Positions 17,447-26,536 of a stretch of 64,000 nt of DNA are shown in pieces. The notes beneath the pieces were generated by a model. The model saw only the letters and a program-made list of their open reading frames with translations, was not told the DNA's origin and did not search any database. Numbering within the stretch: position 1 is the first letter of the stretch; each line of letters begins with the position of its first letter. This stretch comes from Marinobacter salinus. Its GTDB lineage: Bacteria; Pseudomonadota; Gammaproteobacteria; Pseudomonadales; Oleiphilaceae. Position numbers and translations under genes: made by a program. Location: the NCBI RefSeq assembly GCF_001854125.1, contig NZ_CP017715.1:496001-560000 (forward strand), written 5' to 3'.

Positions 17447-19074
17447 AAGCCACGCTCTTGTTGCAAGCAAGAACCAATTCATCCCGCCTACCGGCAAAGG
17501 TTTTACTACCCGTAGGTGGGGTGCCTTTGGTCGTCCTCGCTGCACGTCGCGCTGGAAATACTGGTCATCCAGTAATGGTTGTAACCTCGCGTGAGCCCTC
17601 TGATGATGTCTTGTGCGATGTCTTGTCGAAGTGGGGCATCAACTATTTCAGAGGGGAGCTGGAAAACACCCTCAAACGTTTTGTGGATGCTCTTGAGGGT
17701 CTCTCCGACCAACATGTAATTGTTCGGCTAACTGGTGACAATGTTCTTCCGGACGGTGAATTTATTGATGAGATGCTCGAAGACTTTGAGCAAAAAAAAC
17801 TGGCCTATCTCGGTTGCGGCGGGGACGCGTCTGGGTTGCCTTATGGTGTCAGTGCCGAGATTATACGTGCGCGTCATCTCAGAGAAGCCCACCAGGAAAC
17901 GGACTCTTTGTTTGATCGTGAACATGTCACGCCTTGGGTTATCGCCAAATACGGCCGAAGCAACTTCGAGCGGTACCATTCATTAGGCATGACACAATAC
18001 CGGTGCACTGTCGACACGCTGGATGATTATTTAAAAGTGGCCCGGTTGTTCGCTTGCTTGGATGAACCGGAAAATCAGTCATTGAGAGTTTTACTTAAAA
18101 CCTTGAAGACTGAATCCACGGACGTGGTGACGGAAACACCAGCAAGCCGTATGGTCTTGGGAACTGCTCAGTTTGGTCTGAACTACGGAATTGCAAACAG
18201 GACCGGGCGCCCACAGCAGAAGTTAGTGAATGATCTGGTTCATACGGCCATTAAAAACGGTGTGCAGTATTTGGATACCGCAAGGGCCTATGGCGACAGC
18301 GAACAGGTTTTGGGCAGAGCACTGACTGAAGGCTGGTCCTCCAGAACAACGGTAATCACAAAGCTATCCCCATTGGATGATTGCCCTCCTGAGGCTAACC
18401 CTGACGTAGTGAGGGCATTTGTAGAGCGCAGTGTGTATCAATCCTGCCATAAGCTGGGCGTTTCCCGGCTTGGTGTTTTGATGCTACACCGAGCCGCTCA
18501 CCTAACCTCCTGGGGCGGTGCTGCATGGGCTACGGTGTGCCAGCTTAAAGAAAAGGATGTTATTGGGGAGCTTGGGGTTTCGGTTCAGTCGCCGGAGGAA
18601 GCCCTGACTGCCTTGGAATTTGATGCGGTTTCGGTCGTCCAGCTGCCCTTTAACATACTCGATTATCGCTGGGAATCAGTCATTGCGAAAATTTCGGACG
18701 TGCGAATGCGTCGCCGCCTCGTTGTTCATGCCCGTAGCGCTCTGTTGCAGGGATTGTTAACCACAGAGCAGCGGGAGTTGTGGGAAAGGGCCAGGTGCAC
18801 GAATGCAGAGCAAGTACTGGACTGGCTTAGAGAACAGGCGAACTACCACTGCAGGGGGGATATCGTTGAACTTTGTGTGCGTTTTGCGCTCTCGCAGAAT
18901 TGGATTGATGGCATCGTGTTAGGCCTGGATACGAAAGAACAGTTGTTGGACAACCTCAAGATAATGGGCATGAAACCCTTGACTCAGGGTCAATTAATTG
19001 AGCTTGAAAAAAGTCGCCCTCGAGTCCCCAGAAAAACGCTTGACCCCGCCACCTGGATAAAAGCCGATGCGTAA
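17443..19074 (+). CDS. Fusion: SpsF/PseF-like cytidylyltransferase + aldo/keto reductase
   Basis: A 543-residue two-domain protein. Residues 1 to about 215 form an SpsF-type cytidylyltransferase domain (LLQARTNSSRLPAKVL at 6-21, RLTGDNVLPDG near 95-105). Residues from about 236 form an aldo/keto reductase (MVLGTAQFGLNYGIANRTG) with its whole catalytic tetrad visible: D278, Y283, K307 and H349. In the pse operon the N-terminal domain is the only candidate for activating pseudaminate with CMP, since no canonical PseF of about 230 residues is present. B. subtilis spsE-spsF-spsG is a precedent for this pairing. The reductase substrate is unknown; a modified nonulosonic acid is an inference. It overlaps pseC by 4 bp and the SDR by 8 bp. 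Confidence 0.85.
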   Translation: MKATLLLQARTNSSRLPAKVLLPVGGVPLVVLAARRAGNTGHPVMVVTSREPSDDVLCDVLSKWGINYFRGELENTLKRFVDALEGLSDQHVIVRLTGDNVLPDGEFIDEMLEDFEQKKLAYLGCGGDASGLPYGVSAEIIRARHLREAHQETDSLFDREHVTPWVIAKYGRSNFERYHSLGMTQYRCTVDTLDDYLKVARLFACLDEPENQSLRVLLKTLKTESTDVVTETPASRMVLGTAQFGLNYGIANRTGRPQQKLVNDLVHTAIKNGVQYLDTARAYGDSEQVLGRALTEGWSSRTTVITKLSPLDDCPPEANPDVVRAFVERSVYQSCHKLGVSRLGVLMLHRAAHLTSWGGAAWATVCQLKEKDVIGELGVSVQSPEEALTALEFDAVSVVQLPFNILDYRWESVIAKISDVRMRRRLVVHARSALLQGLLTTEQRELWERARCTNAEQVLDWLREQANYHCRGDIVELCVRFALSQNWIDGIVLGLDTKEQLLDNLKIMGMKPLTQGQLIELEKSRPRVPRKTLDPATWIKADA

Positions 19075-19861
19075 TCTGCAGCAGAGATTTTCACTTGAGA
19101 GCAAGAGCGTGCTGGTCACTGGGGCAACCGGGTACCTGGGCCGTGCGATGGTTTATGGTCTTGCAGAGTTAGGGGCCCGAGTCCTGGTAAATGGCCGCAA
19201 TCGGCCTCGAGTTGAAGAGTTCGTCGAAGAATTGCGTGAAGCCCAGTTTGCTGCTGAGTCGGCCGTTTTTGATATCAATGATGAGCACGCTGTTCGTAAA
19301 TGGTTTAGCAAGCTGGGTTCATTACATGGCTTAGTGAACAATGCCTATTCCGGTGGTGCGGGTTCCATAGAAACAGCTTCGGATGCAGATTTTCAAAACA
19401 GCTACGAAGTATCGTTGGTCTCTGCGAACAGGTTGCTACGTGAGGCGCTACCTAATTTGCGCTCGGCCGTCAACGACAGTGGCGGGGCTTCAGTGGTGAA
19501 TATCGGATCCATGTACGGAATGGTGAGCCCGGATCAGAGGGTTTACGCAGGCAAGAGTGTCGCAAACCCACCTTTCTACGGAGCTGCAAAGGCTGCGTTG
19601 TTGCAGTGGACACGTTATGCAGCCTGTGAGTTCGGAATTGAAGGGATACGGGTAAATGCAGTTTCGCCCGGGCCATTTCCTTCAAGATCCGTACAGACGT
19701 CCAGCGCCGATTTTGTAGCCACTTTAGCTAGCAAAGTTCCGTTGGGAAGAATTGGCCAGGCAGAGGAAATTCAAGGCCCTTTGTCATTCCTGATTTCGGA
19801 CGCGTCCAGTTTCGTGAATGGTTCCAATCTGGTTGTTGATGGGGGCTGGACGTGCTGGTAG
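19067..19861 (+). CDS. SDR-family oxidoreductase in the pseudaminate operon
   Basis: A 264-residue classical short-chain dehydrogenase. NAD(P) binding is seen in LVTGATGYLGRA (15-30), with LVNNAYSGG for the NNAG motif, a Ser in NIGSMYG, and catalytic YGAAK. The C-terminus FVNGSNLVVDGGW is standard. It is not part of the classical six-step Pse pathway. Overlap with the fusion gene (8 bp) and with pseG (10 bp) suggests it works with the fused aldo/keto reductase on the same sugar, perhaps making a derivative of pseudaminic acid. Its true substrate cannot be read from sequence. Confidence 0.85.
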   Translation: MRNLQQRFSLESKSVLVTGATGYLGRAMVYGLAELGARVLVNGRNRPRVEEFVEELREAQFAAESAVFDINDEHAVRKWFSKLGSLHGLVNNAYSGGAGSIETASDADFQNSYEVSLVSANRLLREALPNLRSAVNDSGGASVVNIGSMYGMVSPDQRVYAGKSVANPPFYGAAKAALLQWTRYAACEFGIEGIRVNAVSPGPFPSRSVQTSSADFVATLASKVPLGRIGQAEEIQGPLSFLISDASSFVNGSNLVVDGGWTCW

Positions 19862-20961
19862 CGTTCCGCGCCGACGCTTCTGACCATATAGGCACGGGCC
19901 ACGTCATGCGTTGCCTGACACTGGCCGATGAGCTAACCCGGCAGGAACATCGATGCAAGTTTATCTGCCGAAAACACCAAGGCCACCTCGGTGACTTGAT
20001 TGCCAGCAAAGGGTACGAGCTCACAATGCTGCCCGCTCCTGACGCCGTTGAGGTGGAATCGTCAGACAATTGGAACAATACTTACGCCGATTGGCTTGGC
20101 GTGCCCTGGCAACAAGATGCAAAAGAGACCCTCGAAGCGCTGGCGCCAATAGAAGCAGATTGGCTGGTAGTGGATCACTATGCCCTGGATGCCCTCTGGG
20201 AACAGCAAGTTGCCAGGAAGGCAGGCCGGGTTATGGTGATTGATGATCTGGCCGACAGACAGCATGAATGCGCGCTTCTGTTGGATCAGAATCTGGGGCG
20301 AGGTGCCTCGGATTACGATGGACTCGTGCCGGAAGACTGCCTGAGATTGATTGGTCCCGAATACGCGCTGCTACGACCGGAGTTCGCGCCACGTCGCGAA
20401 TTCAGCTTAAAACGGCGCGAGCAACCGGAGTTGAAACGAATTCTGATCTCCCTTGGTGGTGTCGATCGAACCAATATGACCGGTCAGGTTCTGGAAGCTT
20501 TAGCCGAAACGGCGCTGCCTGGGGAGACTCAACTGGATATCATTATGGGCGCTTCAGCGCCTTATCTGGATGAAGTTCGGCAACAGGCTGCGCAGTTGTC
20601 CCCCATGGCAACGGTGAATGTGAACGTTGGTGATATGGCCGAGCGGATGTGCCTGGCTGATCTCTCTATCGGAGCCGCGGGAGGTACATCCTGGGAGCGT
20701 TGTTGCTTGGGGCTCCCTGCGGTGCTGGTGATTTTGGCTGATAACCAGGTACCCGGAGCCAGGGCCCTGGAAGTGGCCGGCGCTGCGTTAACGGTCACTG
20801 GTCCCGAAGCAGTCCAGGCTGCTCTGCCTTCCGCCTTGGCCAAAATTGGTGAGCCCGGCTGCCTTCAGCGCATGAGTCGTGCTGCCGCAGCGATAACCGA
20901 TGGAAAAGGTACCGCCATCGTTGTGGAATCCATGGTGGTTGTTGGCAGGAGAACGCCATGA
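19852..20961 (+). CDS. pseG: UDP-2,4-diacetamido-trideoxy-altropyranose hydrolase PseG
   Basis: This GT-B-fold hydrolase removes UDP from the UDP-linked 2,4-diacetamido intermediate, giving the free sugar used by PseI. The 369-residue protein starts with MLVAFRADASDHIGTGHVMR, and H17 is at the place of the family's catalytic histidine. The segment IGAAGGTSWERCCLGLPAV forms the UDP-binding part near residue 275. The start is GTG at 19852, inside the end of the SDR gene. pseH starts 4 bp before its stop. Confidence 0.93.
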   Translation: MLVAFRADASDHIGTGHVMRCLTLADELTRQEHRCKFICRKHQGHLGDLIASKGYELTMLPAPDAVEVESSDNWNNTYADWLGVPWQQDAKETLEALAPIEADWLVVDHYALDALWEQQVARKAGRVMVIDDLADRQHECALLLDQNLGRGASDYDGLVPEDCLRLIGPEYALLRPEFAPRREFSLKRREQPELKRILISLGGVDRTNMTGQVLEALAETALPGETQLDIIMGASAPYLDEVRQQAAQLSPMATVNVNVGDMAERMCLADLSIGAAGGTSWERCCLGLPAVLVILADNQVPGARALEVAGAALTVTGPEAVQAALPSALAKIGEPGCLQRMSRAAAAITDGKGTAIVVESMVVVGRRTP

Positions 20962-21464
20962 CAGCGGACAGTCTTCGTCCCATGACGGAAGCCGATCTTG
21001 AGCAGGTATTGTATTGGCGCAATCACCCCAGGGTACGCCGCTTTATGTACACCACTCATGAGATCGCGCTGGAAGAGCATAGTAAGTGGTTTTCCAGTGC
21101 CACATGTAACCCAGCCGTCGATCTTATGATTTATGAACTCCACGGACAGGCCAGAGGGTTTGTGAATATAACCCGAACAAGGTGTCCGGAGGTTGCAGAC
21201 TGGGGGTTTTACCTGGCTCCGGATGCTCCGAAAGGTACTGGTCGGTCTCTGGGTATGCAGGCTTTAACATACGCATTTGAAGAACTCGGCCTCCACAAGC
21301 TTTGTGGCCAAGCGCTTGGCTTTAACGAGCGGTCCATTGCTTTTCATAAGGCGCTTGGATTCACCGAAGAGGGCTGTCTGCGAGACCAGCATTTTGATGG
21401 CCATGAGTTTCATGATGTTGTGTGTTTTGGCCTCCTAGAGCATGAGTGGCAAACAAAAGATTAG
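20958..21464 (+). CDS. pseH: UDP-4-amino-sugar N-acetyltransferase PseH
   Basis: A 168-residue GNAT-fold acetyltransferase that acetylates the C4 amino group made by PseC. The N-terminus LRPMTEADLEQVLYWRNHPRVRRFM is typical of PseH, followed by WGFYLAPDAPKGTGRSLGMQAL (acetyl-CoA pyrophosphate-binding loop) and AFHKALGFTEEGCLRDQHFDG. It overlaps pseG by 4 bp. pseI begins 10 bp after its stop. Confidence 0.93.
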   Translation: MTADSLRPMTEADLEQVLYWRNHPRVRRFMYTTHEIALEEHSKWFSSATCNPAVDLMIYELHGQARGFVNITRTRCPEVADWGFYLAPDAPKGTGRSLGMQALTYAFEELGLHKLCGQALGFNERSIAFHKALGFTEEGCLRDQHFDGHEFHDVVCFGLLEHEWQTKD

Positions 21465-21474
21465 GGATCGAGTA

Positions 21475-22530
21475 ATGACAGAACCAAAAATTGTAATTGC
21501 CGGCCGCGAAATCTCACGAGACCAGCCGCCGTACATTATTGCCGAACTTTCGGCCAACCATAATGGTAAGCTCGAAACGGCACTGAAGATCATAGATGAA
21601 GCCGCCAAAGCGGGTGCTGATGCGGTAAAGCTGCAGACCTATCGCCCGGATACCATTACCCTGGATTCCAATACTGAGGATTTTAAAATAAAGGGCGGGC
21701 TCTGGGACGGGCGTACGCTCTACGAATTGTACGAAGAAGCTCACATGCCCTGGGAATGGCACAGACCCTTGTTCGAGCATGCCAGAAAAGTCGGTATCAC
21801 CATCTTCAGTTCCCCTTTCGACCCAACAGCAGTCGATCTGCTGGAAGACCTGGACGCTCCGGCCTACAAGATTGCCTCTTTTGAAGCCGTGGACCTGCCA
21901 CTGATCCGCTATGTGGCGAGCACAGGCAAGCCGATGATCATCTCCACCGGTATGGCCAATGAAGAAGAGATCGAGGAAGCTATTGCAGCTGCGAGGGAGG
22001 GTGGCTGTAGGGAACTAGCTATCCTCCAATGCGTGAGCGGTTATCCTGCACCGGCAGAGGATTACAACCTCCGGACCATCAGCGACATGATTGAGCGCTT
22101 TGGGCTGGTAACGGGCTTGTCTGATCATACTCTGGACAATACCACTGCCATTGCCAGCGTTGTTTTAGGTGCGTCAATTATAGAAAAACATTTCACACTC
22201 GACCGCGAGGGAGGCGGACCGGATGACAGCTTCTCGCTGGAGCCCGATGCTTTGGCGGCGTTATGCCGGGACAGTAAAACTGCCTGGAAAGCCCTCGGTT
22301 GCGTTGATTATGGCCGTAAGTCTAGTGAACAAGGCAATGTTCAGTTCAGGAGATCACTTTATTTCGTAAAAGACCTTCAGGAAGGTGAAGTGATAACCGG
22401 CGATGCGATCCGTAGTGTTCGGCCCGGATACGGGTTACAACCGAAACACCTTGATGAAATCATAGGTAAACGACTGAGCAGACCTGCATGTAGGAATACG
22501 CCGGTCCGATTCGAAGACATTACAGATTGA
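21475..22530 (+). CDS. pseI: Pseudaminate synthase PseI
   Basis: This enzyme condenses the free 2,4-diacetamido sugar with phosphoenolpyruvate to form pseudaminic acid. It is 351 residues with an N-terminal NeuB TIM barrel (YIIAELSANHNG, AVKLQTYRPDTIT, FSSPFDPTAVDLLEDL, IEKHFTLDREGGGPDDSFS) and a C-terminal SAF domain (about 290-351). The start at 21475 follows AGGGATCG, which is better placed than an in-frame ATG 33 bp upstream inside pseH. It closes the Pse block. The next 120 bp (22531-22650) are AT-rich and hold no visible gene. Confidence 0.94.
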   Translation: MTEPKIVIAGREISRDQPPYIIAELSANHNGKLETALKIIDEAAKAGADAVKLQTYRPDTITLDSNTEDFKIKGGLWDGRTLYELYEEAHMPWEWHRPLFEHARKVGITIFSSPFDPTAVDLLEDLDAPAYKIASFEAVDLPLIRYVASTGKPMIISTGMANEEEIEEAIAAAREGGCRELAILQCVSGYPAPAEDYNLRTISDMIERFGLVTGLSDHTLDNTTAIASVVLGASIIEKHFTLDREGGGPDDSFSLEPDALAALCRDSKTAWKALGCVDYGRKSSEQGNVQFRRSLYFVKDLQEGEVITGDAIRSVRPGYGLQPKHLDEIIGKRLSRPACRNTPVRFEDITD

Positions 22531-22650
22531 AACCAACTGATGGAAAACATAATAAAGGCCGAAAATAATAAAATTCAAACTTCAATTTTCAATTAATTCG
22601 CCGCTTGGTCAATCAGTCTTCTCTTACTTTCGATGACAGATGAATTTTAA

Positions 22651-23841
22651 ATGCAAGAAACGTTGCCGGTGGGAAAGAAAAAACTGTTTGAGCTAATTTT
22701 ACGATTTTTTGGCGCAAGTACGCGGCCACTAGCTATTTCGGTAGCCATAGTGTATATGCCGGGAGTAACTAAAGCCTATTTTGCAATGGTCTATTTGTCT
22801 CCCCTGCTCTTTAAACTGTGTAGCTTGTCGGACTTAGTCCAATATCGAAGATTAATAAAATCTCCTGCATCTTTTCAGCGAATATCACATCGTTATTTCT
22901 CGGTGGTTATATCTAGAATTATTTTTGCAATAATAATTATTTTTCCATTTTCAATAGCAACTGAAACCTTGAAAATCTGGGCTGCGATATCTCTGTTCTG
23001 TATCACTGATTCGTACTTGATGTTTAGCGAGATAAGATATTTGTTGTCAGGTGATACGTTGCGTTCCGCAATCTACCTTGTTTGTTCAAGAATTTTTCAG
23101 GTTGCATCTTTATCACTGACTTTCTACTTCTTAAAAGATTTTCTATTTTTTTCCGCCAGTTATTTTTGGATAGTGCTTGTGTTTGTTTCACTGGTTCATC
23201 TCAGGTCTGGGTATAAGGATTACGATTTTAAAGCATTGTTTCGTTATATTCGAAAAAAAAATAATATATTTAGTTATCTTGGGCAACTTAGGAAAGCTAG
23301 CGTAGAAATAATATCCTTAGTTTTCTTTATTTCAACTCCAACCTTAATTTCCTTTGCAGAACCTTCCAACGAGGTTTCCAAATATTATGTGATTGGATTC
23401 TCCCTGTGCAGCTTTGTTATAATGGTTTTCAGGGTTTTATTTTTTAATAGTAGAGTGAAATATTATATAGGATCTGGCGTCGAAAAAAATTATATAGTTT
23501 ATGCATGGGTTTTTGTTGCTCTTTTGATGGCGATGGCATTGCTCTTAGGATACGCATTGTCAGGCTTTTTTGATATTTCTTTATTTGAGTTAGTTTTAAT
23601 TGTTCTTATATTTGGAGTGTTTGTTTTTATTCAGCTAGTAAATCAAGTTATGGTTTTCTATTTGTCCGCAAGAAGTGTAAATAGAAATTATATTCTGGTT
23701 TCCTTGTTGTTGGTTTCTATGATGTCCGCATTGTTTTTTTATCTACAAAGAAGTGCATTTTATTTGGAATTGTCGGTTCTCCTGCCAGCTATTTTTTCCA
23801 TTACAGTGAGCTGCATTTTCTATAGAAAGTTTAAAAGGTAA
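22651..23841 (+). CDS. wzx: Polytopic membrane protein, probable Wzx-type flippase
   Basis: A 396-residue protein with roughly ten to twelve hydrophobic segments and short basic loops (FRYIRKKNNIFSYLGQLRKASVEI). I see no diagnostic motif, but size, topology and place between sugar synthesis and a Wzy-like gene fit an O-unit flippase. It is strongly AT-rich compared with the pse genes, typical of flippase and polymerase genes acquired by transfer. Another polytopic transporter cannot be excluded. The 95 bp after it (23842-23936) contain only AT-rich sequence. Confidence 0.6.
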   Translation: MQETLPVGKKKLFELILRFFGASTRPLAISVAIVYMPGVTKAYFAMVYLSPLLFKLCSLSDLVQYRRLIKSPASFQRISHRYFSVVISRIIFAIIIIFPFSIATETLKIWAAISLFCITDSYLMFSEIRYLLSGDTLRSAIYLVCSRIFQVASLSLTFYFLKDFLFFSASYFWIVLVFVSLVHLRSGYKDYDFKALFRYIRKKNNIFSYLGQLRKASVEIISLVFFISTPTLISFAEPSNEVSKYYVIGFSLCSFVIMVFRVLFFNSRVKYYIGSGVEKNYIVYAWVFVALLMAMALLLGYALSGFFDISLFELVLIVLIFGVFVFIQLVNQVMVFYLSARSVNRNYILVSLLLVSMMSALFFYLQRSAFYLELSVLLPAIFSITVSCIFYRKFKR

Positions 23842-23936
23842 GAATTTTCATTGTGAGTTGTATGCCATATTTTAATTATTTAAATCATTAAATATTGTTT
23901 TAAATTCATGTACTGGAAGCTTAAATAGCGGATCTT

Positions 23937-25280
23937 ATGGGAAATATTTTAGTTTATGTCCGGCCTTGGAACTCTAATCAACTTCTTGATTTGGCGCAAC
24001 TTACTTGGCCAAACTACAATATACTTCGAATTAGTGAGCATAAAGGCTTCGATGATGTCGGTTACATAAAAGAGTACTATGAAAATATCGATAGGATTGA
24101 TCGAACTTGCGATTTCGAACGTTCTGCACCATTTAAGGATGTAGAGATTGATGACATCATCATACGTTGCAGGCTTTTGCGAGCTCTTGATTTTGAGTTT
24201 GCAAAGAGGCTCGTGCATTCTGCAATCCAAGCAATTGAGCGAGTTTTAGAGAATGTGCAACCGAAATATATACTTTCTGTTACAGTTGATTCTTACATTA
24301 TTGATTTACTTGCAAGGCTCGCAAAAAAAAGAGCGATAAAATTTATCGGGCTTGTGCCAACGTTTGTGGATGGTTACTTCCGCATCACAGAGCGTGGCGA
24401 AAAAGCCATTAACAGAAAAGTTGATCCCCAAGAAGTTGAAGCAGTAGTCTCAATGCTCACGAAACAAGAATATAAACCTCAGTGGTTAGCGGCCAATAGG
24501 AAGGTAATCAAGAAGAAAGCCATTCGACTTTGGGCCAGGAATCTTATTAAGCCGGCTTGGTTTTTCTTTTATTCCAGGTTGAAACGTGATCCTCTTAATG
24601 CTCATTATATGACTACTGATATTGTCTCACGAAAATACCTAAGTCTTTTTCCGAAGCTCTATAACGAGTTCGACAATATAGATTCGGTATTTAGTGTAAT
24701 ATCTGAAGATAGTAGGCGGTCGATATTTTTGCCGCTTCAGATGTCTCCTGAAGCGACTATTGATTATTGGTCAAGCGATAAATCATGGATCGATTATGAA
24801 AATAAGATAATCTCCGTTGTTAAAGAATATTCGGATCGATATATATTCATTGTGAAGGAGCATCCGAATGTTTACGGGTTCAGAGCTCCTGATTTTTATG
24901 GTAGATTGCTTGAAAATAAGAATGTCATTTTGGTTAATCCAGAGGTTTCGTCAAACGGATTACTTGAAATTTGTGACTCCGTCTTGGTTTGCACTGGTAC
25001 TGTAGGTTTTGAGGCGTTGCTGCGGGGTAAACCGGTAATGTCCACATCGGAACCGTTTTATGCGCCGATCGAAGAATTTCTGGATCTGGATGATGATCTA
25101 ATCCAGTCCCCAGAGAACGACCCCCGTCGATTAGTTGAGTACCTGCTTTCCGGTTTTTCTCCGGGTGTTTTTATTAATGATGGATCCTGGAACAATAATG
25201 CACATTCGGATGCTCGATTTAACAAGTTAGTTTCACATTCGATAACCGGAATCCTGAGTGATTGCGAAAATGAGGCTTGA
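23937..25280 (+). CDS. KpsS/Capsule_synth-like glycosyltransferase
   Basis: A 447-residue soluble protein. The C-terminal half has IVKEHPNVYGFR and CTGTVGFEALLRGKPVM, the pattern seen in the Capsule_synth family that includes the Kdo transferases KpsC and KpsS. The N-terminal half is unlike anything I can name. KpsC and KpsS use CMP-Kdo, so a relative placed beside a CMP-pseudaminate pathway is a good candidate for the Pse transferase; this is an inference. It is AT-rich. The Wzy-like gene starts inside its 3' end. Confidence 0.65.
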   Translation: MGNILVYVRPWNSNQLLDLAQLTWPNYNILRISEHKGFDDVGYIKEYYENIDRIDRTCDFERSAPFKDVEIDDIIIRCRLLRALDFEFAKRLVHSAIQAIERVLENVQPKYILSVTVDSYIIDLLARLAKKRAIKFIGLVPTFVDGYFRITERGEKAINRKVDPQEVEAVVSMLTKQEYKPQWLAANRKVIKKKAIRLWARNLIKPAWFFFYSRLKRDPLNAHYMTTDIVSRKYLSLFPKLYNEFDNIDSVFSVISEDSRRSIFLPLQMSPEATIDYWSSDKSWIDYENKIISVVKEYSDRYIFIVKEHPNVYGFRAPDFYGRLLENKNVILVNPEVSSNGLLEICDSVLVCTGTVGFEALLRGKPVMSTSEPFYAPIEEFLDLDDDLIQSPENDPRRLVEYLLSGFSPGVFINDGSWNNNAHSDARFNKLVSHSITGILSDCENEA

Positions 25281-26532
25281 TTCTTCTCGTAAGGTATCGA
25301 GTCGAACAGATTCTGCAGTATTATTTATGCTGTTTTTGGGATATCTGTTCTTTGCGTTTGCATTCTATCTTGAGAATGTTCTCTCGCCGTATTCTTCTAG
25401 ATTTTTAATTGAAGGTTTAGTCCTCGTATCCAGGCTTGTTTTTCTTTCTATCGCTTTATTCTGCTCCTTGGCCTTTTATAAACGGAAAGCACCAGTCGCT
25501 CGTATACGTATCTTGGCTGTTGCTTTAGTCTACACAGCCGCTGGAATATCCGGTTTTATTTTCAATGCGCATGATGATCTCGGCGTTTTCGTTGCACACC
25601 TCAGCGTTTATATTCAGTTTTTTTTACTGGTTTTCGGATATTCATTAATTGGCCTCCAGAATGATGATTTTATCATTGCTGTCCTCCGTTGGTTTTCTTA
25701 CATAATATTGTCTGTCAATATTGTATTCGTTTTTGGACTTTTTGTTTTTGTTGATGTTGGCTTGTATATATCGGCATCTTTGTATTCGGTTGGTTTCTCT
25801 CTGAGTTACTTTATCTCGTCTCGGAAAAATCATGGTGCAGGTATATTGACTGTTTTCTTGGTTTCTATATTCAGTCTAAAACGGGGCTTGTTGCTCGCGA
25901 CGATGATGCACTGGTTATTTACAGTGAAATTTAAAATTAAAAATCTATTTTTTGCATTGTTTTTTTTGCTCGTGGTTCTCTTATTGGCATATGGGATCTA
26001 TCAGCAATTCCCAGATGCTTTTTTTTCTAAATTGATTGAGTCGAATATTTCTCGATCGCTGGAATCGGGTTCCTCGGTTGATGCCGTCTCGAGCGGTAGA
26101 GTATCTATAATGATTGCGGTATTTAATGAATTGTCGGGGGTGTATAAATTTATTTTTGGCTCCGGGTTCGGTGTTATTTTTGATGCCTACGGTTTTTTGG
26201 AAGGACGCTCTGCTGAATGGCTTACTAGTGGAGTCGATGTAATTTTTGGCCATTTCTGGCTTCTCCATGGTGTCGTCTTGGGAACTATTCTTTCCGCTCT
26301 TGTGTCGTTTTGGATTTTCTATTTGTTTTTTACGTCGTACTATAAAAGCGACGTTATATTTGCATTTTTTGTTAATCTGCTTGCCTTCAATTTTCTGGTT
26401 TCCCTTACTTCATTTACTCCTTGGGATCCAGTTTGGGGCTTGGCTACAGGTTTATTACTAGCTAGGTACAGGGTGCTCAGGCGAAGAAAAGATTTCCGAG
26501 TAAATGTTGATAACAGCGTAGGTCAGGAATAG
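25270..26532 (+). CDS. wzy: Probable Wzy-type polysaccharide polymerase
   Basis: A 420-residue polytopic protein with about ten to eleven membrane segments and a large periplasmic loop near residues 250-320 ([49 protein letters not shown]), the topology of Wzy/WaaL proteins. No conserved sequence motif is expected. Together with the Wzx-like and Wzz genes it indicates a Wzx/Wzy-dependent pathway. An in-frame GTG at 25258 is an alternative start. It is AT-rich and overlaps the preceding gene by 11 bp; gmd starts 4 bp after its stop. Confidence 0.7.
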   Translation: MRLDSSRKVSSRTDSAVLFMLFLGYLFFAFAFYLENVLSPYSSRFLIEGLVLVSRLVFLSIALFCSLAFYKRKAPVARIRILAVALVYTAAGISGFIFNAHDDLGVFVAHLSVYIQFFLLVFGYSLIGLQNDDFIIAVLRWFSYIILSVNIVFVFGLFVFVDVGLYISASLYSVGFSLSYFISSRKNHGAGILTVFLVSIFSLKRGLLLATMMHWLFTVKFKIKNLFFALFFLLVVLLLAYGIYQQFPDAFFSKLIESNISRSLESGSSVDAVSSGRVSIMIAVFNELSGVYKFIFGSGFGVIFDAYGFLEGRSAEWLTSGVDVIFGHFWLLHGVVLGTILSALVSFWIFYLFFTSYYKSDVIFAFFVNLLAFNFLVSLTSFTPWDPVWGLATGLLLARYRVLRRRKDFRVNVDNSVGQE

Positions 26533-26536
26533 CGTT

